54,115 nt of DNA, from assembly GCF_010095445.2 (NCBI RefSeq), contig NZ_WFGV02000043.1, positions 1 through 54,115 of the forward strand, read 5' to 3'. The DNA comes from Pseudomonas sp. TNT3 (GTDB lineage: Bacteria; Pseudomonadota; Gammaproteobacteria; Pseudomonadales; Pseudomonadaceae). Every line of letters begins with the position of its first letter. Position 1 is the first letter of the stretch. The position numbers and the translations under genes were made by a program. Below the pieces are notes generated by a model that made no database searches, was not told where the DNA came from, and saw nothing but the letters and a program-made list of their open reading frames with translations. Shown piece by piece: positions 49,024-54,115 of the stretch.

Positions 49024-49305
49024 TCACTGGGCCATGTCGTCCTTTTTCATGGCGTCTTTGGACATTGCATCCTTCTTCATGGCGTCCTTGGACATGCCGT
49101 CCTTCTTCATCGTGTCCTTGCTCATGGAGTCCTTGGACATCGCGTCTTTGTTCATTGAGTCTTTTTTCATCGCGTCCTTGGACATCGAATCTTTGGACAT
49201 CGAATCCTTGCTCATGCTGTCGTTACTCATCGTATCGGCAGCAAAAACGCTGGCAGCCCCTACGGCGAGGCACATGGACAGTACAACGGTGGTTAGCTTT
49301 TTCAT
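49024..49305 (-). CDS. Methionine-rich pentapeptide MXKDX repeat protein, exported
   Basis: A 93-residue protein with a signal peptide (residues 1-23, 'MKKLTTVVLSMCLAVGAASV' then 'FAA'). The mature part consists of thirteen contiguous pentapeptides of the form M-S/K/N-K/N-D-X. About 14 of 70 mature residues are methionine; the rest are mainly Lys, Asp and Ser, so it should be disordered and very soluble in the periplasm. The family name MXKDX is established, its function not. AGGAG precedes the ATG. It lies 68 bases downstream of a molybdopterin oxidoreductase gene on the same strand, which suggests it is the enzyme's substrate or sacrificial partner (see findings). Confidence 0.93.
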   Translation of the reverse strand: MKKLTTVVLSMCLAVGAASVFAADTMSNDSMSKDSMSKDSMSKDAMKKDSMNKDAMSKDSMSKDTMKKDGMSKDAMKKDAMSKDAMKKDDMAQ

Positions 49306-49373
49306 GATGAAACTCCTGAAGCACAGTTACGATTAACGCAGCGGTCGCCGCGCGGTGAAATGCCCAGGCGACT

Positions 49374-50159
49374 TCAGCTTCCACCGAACCAGTTGTAGCC
49401 CTGGTCTTCCCAGTAGCCACCGCTGTAGGTGTTGCTGACGAAAATCGCCTGAATGTGTTTGGGGTTCTTGTAGCCCAGCTTGGTGGGCATGCGCAGCTTC
49501 ATGGGGAAGCCGTACTCGCGAGGCAGTACCGCGCCGTCATAGGTCAGTGCCAGCAAGGTTTGCGAATGCAGTGCGGTGGCCATGTCGATGCTGGTGTAGT
49601 AGTCGTCGGCGCATTTGAAGCCGACGTACTTCGCGTCGGTGTCGGCGCCGATGCGTTTGAGGAAATCGCTGAACCGCACACCGCCCCAGCGCCCGATGGC
49701 GCTCCAGCCTTCGACACAGATATGCCGGGTGATTTGCTCGGTTTGCGCCATGGCGCGCAGTTCCTCAAGCCGCCAGCTGCGTTTGTCGGCGATCAGCCCT
49801 GTCACCTCCAGCCGATAACTGTCTTCCTCGACCGTCGGTGCCTCGTCGATGCCGTAGAAGGCATTGAACGGAAATGGCCGGGTGATCATCGATTCCGGGT
49901 AAGTCGGCGCCAATGTGTTGGGGTTGAATAACCAGCCTTGAACCCGGTCGTTGAAACGGGACATGGAGGACAGCGCGGTTTCAACGCTTTCGTTGTCCGT
50001 CAGGTTGCAGCCGGACAACATCGCCACACCGCCGAGGGTCAGGCCGCGCATCAAAAACGAACGACGGGAGCGGTCTTCAATCTGCGGGGCAATGATTTTC
50101 CGGGCGTCGGTGAGGATGGACGATTCGTCCAGTCCCGATCCTTGCAGATGCTTTTTCAT
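49374..50159 (-). CDS. Exported molybdopterin oxidoreductase, sulfite-oxidase fold (MsrP/YedY-like)
   Basis: Mo-enzyme of 261 aa. A twin-arginine signal 'DRSRRSFLMRGL' (29-40) is followed by a lipobox-like 'LSGC' (48-51), so it may be a Tat lipoprotein facing the periplasm. The molybdenum-ligand cysteine is Cys148 in 'RHICVEGWSAIGRWGGVRF'; the C-terminal 'YGFPMKLRMPTKLGYKNPKH' is typical of the fold. It is shorter than E. coli MsrP (about 330). It overlaps its cytochrome b partner gene by 4 bases. Methionine sulfoxide reduction is inferred from the fold, partner and neighbouring methionine-rich protein; other substrates are possible. Confidence 0.85.
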   Translation of the reverse strand: MKKHLQGSGLDESSILTDARKIIAPQIEDRSRRSFLMRGLTLGGVAMLSGCNLTDNESVETALSSMSRFNDRVQGWLFNPNTLAPTYPESMITRPFPFNAFYGIDEAPTVEEDSYRLEVTGLIADKRSWRLEELRAMAQTEQITRHICVEGWSAIGRWGGVRFSDFLKRIGADTDAKYVGFKCADDYYTSIDMATALHSQTLLALTYDGAVLPREYGFPMKLRMPTKLGYKNPKHIQAIFVSNTYSGGYWEDQGYNWFGGS

Positions 50160-50776
50160 ACGGGCTCCTTGCGACCGACAATCATGGCCAACAGGGTTTT
50201 GGGAACCAGCGCGACCATCACCAGATGCACCGCAACAAAAGCCATCAGCAGCGACATCGCGATGAAGTGCACATGGCGCGCGGCGTCGTAGCCACCCATG
50301 AGTTCACGCAACAGCGGGAACTGCACGGATTTCCACATCACCAGCCCGGAGATCACCAGCAGCGTGATGTCGACCATCACGAACAGATACGCCAGCCGTT
50401 GCACCTGGTTGTAATGACTGAGGTCCGCGTGCCCCAAACGCCCTCTCAACGCAGCCCACAGGTCATGAACAAGACCTTTGGGCGACAGCGGAAAAAAGCG
50501 CCGGAACAGACGACCGCTCGCAATATTGATGATCAGGTAGACGAGGCCATTGATGGCCAGGAACCACATCGCCGCGAAATGCCATTGCAAGGCACCGCCC
50601 AGCCATCCACCCAGCGTGATCGAGACGGGGAAACTGAAATCGTAGAGGGGCGAAGCGTTGTAGATGCGCCAACCGCTGGTGACCATCACCAGCACCGCCA
50701 GGGCATTGAGCCAGTGAGTCAGCCTTAGCCAACGGGGATGGCTGCTGACCTTGGGTGAAGCAGGTGGCTTAGTCAT
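50156..50776 (-). CDS. Membrane cytochrome b (b561/YedZ-like electron donor)
   Basis: Heme b protein of 206 aa with four membrane helices. It begins 'MTKPPASPKVSSHPRWLRLT', and His21 ('LTHWLNALA'), His66, His168/His170 and His184 are candidate heme ligands. 'LTHWLNALAVLVMVTSGWRI' is typical of cytochrome b561-type partners of molybdopterin oxidoreductases. It probably passes quinol electrons to the periplasmic Mo-enzyme, whose gene starts within its stop (ATGA). The ATG at 50776 follows GGGAG; a longer upstream frame is rejected. First gene of the operon. Confidence 0.87.
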   Translation of the reverse strand: MTKPPASPKVSSHPRWLRLTHWLNALAVLVMVTSGWRIYNASPLYDFSFPVSITLGGWLGGALQWHFAAMWFLAINGLVYLIINIASGRLFRRFFPLSPKGLVHDLWAALRGRLGHADLSHYNQVQRLAYLFVMVDITLLVISGLVMWKSVQFPLLRELMGGYDAARHVHFIAMSLLMAFVAVHLVMVALVPKTLLAMIVGRKEPV

Positions 50777-50845
50777 GGCGGCTCTCCCAACGGTTGTTGT
50801 TATTCGTTGGAGCCGAGTATGTGAGCCGGCAGATCCCCAAATCCT

Positions 50846-50868
50846 CACGTAAAGTTAAATTAAACGTG
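50846..50868. promoter_or_regulatory. Inverted repeat CACGT-N13-ACGTG in divergent promoter region
   Basis: Perfect 5-bp arms 18 bases apart (start to start) around an AT-rich centre, 70 bases upstream of the cytochrome b start and 82 bases upstream of the methyltransferase start. A candidate operator for the redox operon; no regulator is known. Confidence 0.35.
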
Positions 50869-50949
50869 ATAACTCTCGACGCCCGGCACAGCGCCTTGCG
50901 GTGCAATTATGGTTAAAATGCCGCCCCCTCAAATGGCCGACCTGACCCG

Positions 50950-51891
50950 ATGAATCCAAACGCGCTCACCCTCCTCCACGACCATCTGTTGACTGGCCTG
51001 GCCTCGGCACCCGCAGAAACACGCCGACTGTTCCATGGCCGTGGTCGATGCTGGCCGGGGCTGGAGCAACTGACCGTCGACTGGTTACAGGGCGTGGTGC
51101 TGGTGTCGCTGTTCAAGGAACCTGAACCTGCGCAACTGGAAGACTTGAAGCAAAGGCTGTTGGCGCTCACTCACAGGCCGGAGTGGACTGCGTCGGGCGC
51201 GCACACCTTGCTCCTGCAACATCGCTACCTGCTGCAAAGCACCACCGAATGGTTGCTTGGGGAGGCCATTGAGGAAATGACCATCACCGAAGGCGGCCTG
51301 CGCTATCGCGTGGACCTGGGCCGCAAGCAGAACAACGGGCTATTCCTCGACATGCGCTACGGTCGCGATTGGGTGCAAACCCATGCACAGGGCAAACGGG
51401 TGTTGAACCTCTTCGCCTACACCTGCGGCTTCTCGGTCGCGGCCATCGAAGGTGGCGCCGAACACGTCGTCAATCTGGACATGTCCAGCGCGGCCCTGAG
51501 CCGTGGTCGCGATAATCACCGGCTCAACGGGCATGACCTGAGCAAGGTGACATTCCTCGGTCACGACCTGTTCAAATCCTGGGGCAAGGTCATCGGCAAG
51601 GGCCCGTACGACCTGGTGATCATCGACCCGCCGTCCTTCCAGAAAGGCAGTTTTCTGCTGACCAAGGACTACCAGCGCGTCTTGCGCCGGTTGCCGGAAC
51701 TGCTCAGCCCACAGGGTACGGTGCTGGCCTGCATGAACGACCCGGCATTCGGTCCGGACTTCCTCATCGACGGCGTGATGCGTGAAGCGCCGAGCCTGCA
51801 CTTTGAACAACGGCTGGAAAACCCGCCGGAGTTTCCGGATGCGGACATCGAGTGCGGGTTGAAGGCGTTGGTGTTCAAGCTCGGCTGCTGA
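50950..51891 (+). CDS. Class I SAM-dependent methyltransferase (RlmI/YccW-related)
   Basis: Methyltransferase of 313 aa. The SAM-binding motif I is 'VLNLFAYTCGFSVAAIEGGA' (151-170), with acidic 'VVNLDMSS' after beta-2. Motif IV is 'DLVIIDPPSFQKG' (221-233), the DPPSF form typical of m5C/RlmI-like rRNA methyltransferases. The N-terminal 130 residues are a separate domain of unknown role. The target is probably RNA, by motif; the modified base cannot be read. It is divergent from the redox operon and followed by a strong inverted repeat. Confidence 0.88.
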   Translation: MNPNALTLLHDHLLTGLASAPAETRRLFHGRGRCWPGLEQLTVDWLQGVVLVSLFKEPEPAQLEDLKQRLLALTHRPEWTASGAHTLLLQHRYLLQSTTEWLLGEAIEEMTITEGGLRYRVDLGRKQNNGLFLDMRYGRDWVQTHAQGKRVLNLFAYTCGFSVAAIEGGAEHVVNLDMSSAALSRGRDNHRLNGHDLSKVTFLGHDLFKSWGKVIGKGPYDLVIIDPPSFQKGSFLLTKDYQRVLRRLPELLSPQGTVLACMNDPAFGPDFLIDGVMREAPSLHFEQRLENPPEFPDADIECGLKALVFKLGC

Positions 51892-51894
51892 AGG

Positions 51895-51974
51895 TCAAAA
51901 GATCGCAGGCTTCGCCAGCTCCTACAGGTGAGATCATCCCAATGCAGGAGCTGGCGCAGCCTGCGATCTTTTGA
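51895..51974. terminator. 31-bp near-perfect inverted repeat between convergent genes
   Basis: Arms 51895-51925 and 51944-51974 pair with a single mismatch; outer sequence TCAAAAGATCGCAGGCT. It starts 4 bases after the methyltransferase stop and lies 67 bases from the convergent hvfC end, so it is placed as a two-way terminator. Confidence 0.75.
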
Positions 51975-52041
51975 TGTTGAGCGCCCACCGGGCTGTCCGG
52001 GGGGATCATCGCGCAACTAAGTGCAGACACCCGCCGTGCAT

Positions 52042-52803
52042 TCACCGATCGACCACGCCAATCACACCTTCACTGTGCATCTGCTGCAGCAAGGCCAACC
52101 CGCTCGCCCTGAACTGCACCGATCCGACCGCGCCGGCTTCCAGCGCCAATCCGTCCAGCTGTGCACGCCCGGCAAGCTGTGGGAATTCATCGATACGCTG
52201 CAACAGTCGCCACGCCAACGGACTGAGCTCGGAAAAATTCACACGCCAATCAGCTGATCGACGCACCAGCAACAACGTTGGCTGCACGGACGGCGCTTCA
52301 GGCTGGTAATCGGGCCCCACTTGCTGCACCGGCCAGGCATACGCCAACGGCCAGGCCAACGGCGAAACCCGTAACGGCCGATCCAGTAACTCGCCGGCAT
52401 TGCTGGCAGGCAAGGGCTCGGCATCGGACTGCTGCAGTGCCATCTCCACCCATTCGTAATGCGCCAGTTCGACCATGAACGCTGGCCAGTTACCCTCCCT
52501 CAAGGCTTGCGGTTCGTCAGCCAGGAACCCGACAAACTCCTGGGCAATCTCGCCGAATTTGGGCGTACGCGCGCGATGGTCGCGCAGAAAAAGACGGACC
52601 AGTGTGCGCCACCGTTCATTGCCGAGAATCCTGATCAGCACCGGAAACGTTCCGCTCAGCAATGACGACAGATTCGCGAAAATCAGATCCCGGTAAACCT
52701 CAGCCCGCGCGACATCCATCCCCGTCGGCGGCGGGCTGTGATCGGGATCGCGCAGGTAACGACCCAAGGTGCTCTGCTGCTCGAACAGGCCTGATTTATC
52801 CAC
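52042..52803 (-). CDS. HvfC-family protein (DUF2063)
   Basis: Partner of the MNIO enzyme HvfB, 253 aa. The N-terminal domain 'LGRYLRDPDHSPPPTGMDVA' then 'ARAEVYRDLIFANLSSLLSG' is the DUF2063 signature; a second domain begins near residue 170 ('VQPTLLLVRRSADWRVNFSE', 'LSPLAWRLLQRI'). In characterised MNIO systems the HvfC-like partner recruits the precursor peptide and assists modification of its cysteines. It overlaps hvfB by 8 bases and is co-translated. No precursor gene (hvfA/DUF2282) is visible inside the window. Confidence 0.87.
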   Translation of the reverse strand: MDKSGLFEQQSTLGRYLRDPDHSPPPTGMDVARAEVYRDLIFANLSSLLSGTFPVLIRILGNERWRTLVRLFLRDHRARTPKFGEIAQEFVGFLADEPQALREGNWPAFMVELAHYEWVEMALQQSDAEPLPASNAGELLDRPLRVSPLAWPLAYAWPVQQVGPDYQPEAPSVQPTLLLVRRSADWRVNFSELSPLAWRLLQRIDEFPQLAGRAQLDGLALEAGAVGSVQFRASGLALLQQMHSEGVIGVVDR

Positions 52804-53635
52804 GGTTCAACTCCCTGCTTTGCAAGCGCCGAATGGTCTGCAGTTCGGCGACCAATTCATCGAACGCCGGAAAGTTGAAATCCCGTTCGAGCAAGGTCGG
52901 TTGCGCACCGAAACGGGCGTACGCCTCAGCCAGCAACGCCCACACCACCGGTTTGACCGAGGCGCCATGGGTGTCGATTTTCAGCGTATCGGACTCATCA
53001 AAATGCCCGGCCACATGCATCGCCACCACCCGCCCCGAATCGATGCCGGCCAGAAAGGCCAGTGCATCGAAACCGTGATTGATCGAGTTGACGTACACAT
53101 TGTTAACGTCCAGCAACAGGTCGCAATCGGCTTCGCGCAGCACCGCGTTGGTGAAGGTCACCTCATCCATGTCCTGCCGGGGCGCGGCGTAATACGAGAC
53201 GTTTTCCACCGCCAGGCGCCGCCCCAGAATGTCCTGCGCCTGGCGAATCCGCGCGGCGACGTGGTGCACTGCTTCTTCGGTAAACGGCAGCGGCAACAGG
53301 TCATAAAGATGACCGTCATCGCCGCAGTAACTCAGGTGTTCGCTGTACAGCGGCACGTTGTAGTGATCAAGAAAACCTCGTACCTCCTGCAGAAACCCGA
53401 CGTCCAGCGGCGCCGGACCGCCCAACGACAGGGACAAGCCGTGGCAGGACAACGGATACCGCTCCGCCAGGTCCCGCAACGCCGCACCCTGGGCGCCGCC
53501 GATACCGATCCAGTTCTCCGGAGCAACCTCCAGAAAATCGAAATCACCCACACGGGCCGCTTGAAGGTTCTTCATCAATCCACGACGCAAGCCAAGCCCT
53601 ACGGTCGCTGCTGCTGAGGCAATGGGGGTCTGCAT
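52796..53635 (-). CDS. HvfB-family multinuclear iron oxidase-like enzyme (DUF692/MNIO)
   Basis: DUF692/MNIO enzyme of 279 aa with a TIM-barrel fold. Characterised relatives (MbnB, ChrH, BufB) use a multinuclear iron centre to oxidise cysteines of small peptides, making copper-binding products. Conserved motifs are 'FLEVAPENWIG', 'SCHGLSLSLGG', 'YSEHLSYCG', 'LAVENVSYY', 'DCDLLLDVNNVYVNS' and 'LLERDFNFP', providing the His/Asp/Glu ligands. The start 'MQTPIASAAATVGLGLRRGL' is normal. It is the first gene of an hvfBC pair. The expected precursor and DoxX-type membrane protein are not next to it, so the substrate peptide must be encoded elsewhere or is absent. Confidence 0.9.
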   Translation of the reverse strand: MQTPIASAAATVGLGLRRGLMKNLQAARVGDFDFLEVAPENWIGIGGAQGAALRDLAERYPLSCHGLSLSLGGPAPLDVGFLQEVRGFLDHYNVPLYSEHLSYCGDDGHLYDLLPLPFTEEAVHHVAARIRQAQDILGRRLAVENVSYYAAPRQDMDEVTFTNAVLREADCDLLLDVNNVYVNSINHGFDALAFLAGIDSGRVVAMHVAGHFDESDTLKIDTHGASVKPVVWALLAEAYARFGAQPTLLERDFNFPAFDELVAELQTIRRLQSRELNRG

Positions 53636-53684
53636 GATGTCGATCTCGAGGTAGTCAGAACGGATGTTCAGTCAATCATCGGGA

Positions 53685-53753
53685 TGTATCGGGTCTGTGT
53701 TCGGCTGGGGGCCGGTGTTGCGGGGAACTGTATCGGGAGGGGGGCTGGATACA
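53685..53753. promoter_or_regulatory. Repeated TGTATCGGG boxes and TGTATC-N13-GATACA upstream of hvfB
   Basis: TGTATCGGG occurs at 53685-53693 and 53729-53737, 44 bases apart. The second copy forms a perfect inverted repeat with GATACA at 53748-53753 (13-base spacer). The elements lie 50-118 bases upstream of the hvfB start and could bind its regulator. The surrounding 53636-54045 contains no supported gene. Confidence 0.45.
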
Positions 53754-53903
53754 TTTCAGTACATGAGAGAGGGTCGGGGTTGCTGTTTGATCGGGTACGT
53801 GTGCGAGGTTTGGGTGGGTTGATAGCGGGCGGATGAAAATTCTGGACTGGAGCGCATGCGCGATCAGGTATGGATGAAACTGGTTGGTTGTCTGTACTGC
53901 CGT

Positions 53904-53990
53904 CATCGCGAGCAGGCTCACTCCTACAGTTGATCGGGTGCATACCCATGAATCAGGTCGGTCAGTCGGCCGCTATCGCGAGCAAGCTTG
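53904..53990. repeat. One complete and one truncated palindromic repeat
   Basis: A complete copy (CGCGAGCAGGCTCACTCC type) at 53904-53928 and a second one beginning at 53972 that reads GCTATCGCGAGCAAGCTTG and then stops abruptly at 53990, where unrelated sequence with a T-tract starts. The break may mark the end of an inserted element. Confidence 0.6.
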
Positions 53991-54045
53991 TTGCGGTCGA
54001 ATTTTTTTAGACCATGATGTAGGAGCGTCGATCTAAGGAAGCATC

Positions 54046-54115
54046 ATGGGTTATCGGGTTGTCACGTCAGAGCAAAAAGCAGAGGCCATTCGCTTGGTTG
54101 TGGAGATGCATTACT
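54046..54115 (+). CDS. N-terminal start of a possible IS-type transposase OrfA (runs off the window)
   Basis: ATG at 54046 behind AAGGAAG opens a frame reading 'MGYRVVTSEQKAEAIRLVVE' to the window edge. The sequence resembles the opening of helix-turn-helix OrfA proteins of IS3-like elements ('...EQKAEAIRLV...'). It is too short for certainty; another helix-turn-helix protein is possible. A truncated palindromic repeat 56 bases upstream fits insertion of a mobile element. Confidence 0.4.
   Translation, partial: MGYRVVTSEQKAEAIRLVVEMHY

Noticed and set aside
53668..53949. 93-codon minus-strand frame upstream of hvfB as a precursor peptide
   Set aside because: No signal peptide, only two scattered cysteines, proline/threonine-rich shadow-like composition and no ribosome binding site.

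Overview
The window reads as a chromosomal segment of a fluorescent-group Pseudomonas. GC is high, and the small-gene repertoire is typical of the genus (DUF2790, DUF2388, DUF2789, DUF3087, MXKDX repeat protein, seven-gene Mrp antiporter). It is also dense in the palindromic intergenic repeats of these genomes, in three sequence types: 'CGCGAGCAGGCTCGCTCC', 'GTGGCGAGGGAGCTTGCTCC' and 'AAAAGATCGCAGCC'. No rRNA, tRNA or CRISPR array was seen. Genus and family names come from recalled protein families and motifs; no search was run.

Layout. 1-7.4 kb: 3' end of a gamma-aminobutyraldehyde-type dehydrogenase, a lactate permease, a Tat-exported dienelactone hydrolase-like protein, a TonB-dependent siderophore receptor and an SRAP (HMCES/YedK) protein. 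7.6-15.5 kb: small hypotheticals (one of 56 aa), azlCD, a membrane diguanylate cyclase next to a DUF3087 protein, ppnN, a Nudix hydrolase and an exported alpha/beta hydrolase. 15.5-21.8 kb: DUF2790 protein divergent from an OmpR-type regulator, an FAD/NAD(P)-binding protein, an internally deleted flavin monooxygenase pseudogene, and an XRE-cupin regulator divergent from an EamA exporter. 22.1-28.1 kb: complete mrp/mnh/pha antiporter operon (A/B fused, then C, D, E, F, G) ending in seven tandem 111-bp repeat units. 29-37 kb: DUF3995 protein, quaternary-amine binding protein, several small proteins, an atypical chemoreceptor, a DksA paralogue without the full zinc ligand set, a GST, and a membrane protein followed by a 24-aa membrane microprotein. 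37.4-39.5 kb: response regulator/sensor kinase pair. 39.8-43.1 kb: SRPBCC-SDR-aldo/keto reductase operon divergent from a LysR gene, followed by a DUF6429 gene and the remnant of a second LysR gene. 44-48.9 kb: DinB-like protein, DUF2388 protein, SDR divergent from a GlxA-type regulator, a small membrane protein, a HAD phosphatase and a stand-alone receiver. 49-50.8 kb: a methionine-rich periplasmic repeat protein with a molybdopterin oxidoreductase and a cytochrome b. 50.9-54.1 kb: a SAM methyltransferase, an hvfB/hvfC pair, and the first codons of a possible transposase at the edge.

The best candidate for an under-described system is 49.0-50.8 kb. Its three genes match the logic of the hypochlorite-scavenging MrpX-YedY1-YedZ1 system of Azospira: an expendable periplasmic methionine sponge, an exported Mo-enzyme that could reduce it, and a membrane cytochrome supplying electrons. 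No sigma/anti-sigma pair lies beside it here. The 24-aa microprotein operon (36.1-37.1 kb), the repeat array fused to the mnhG stop codon, and a repeat captured as coding sequence in the aldo/keto reductase are further points worth checking.
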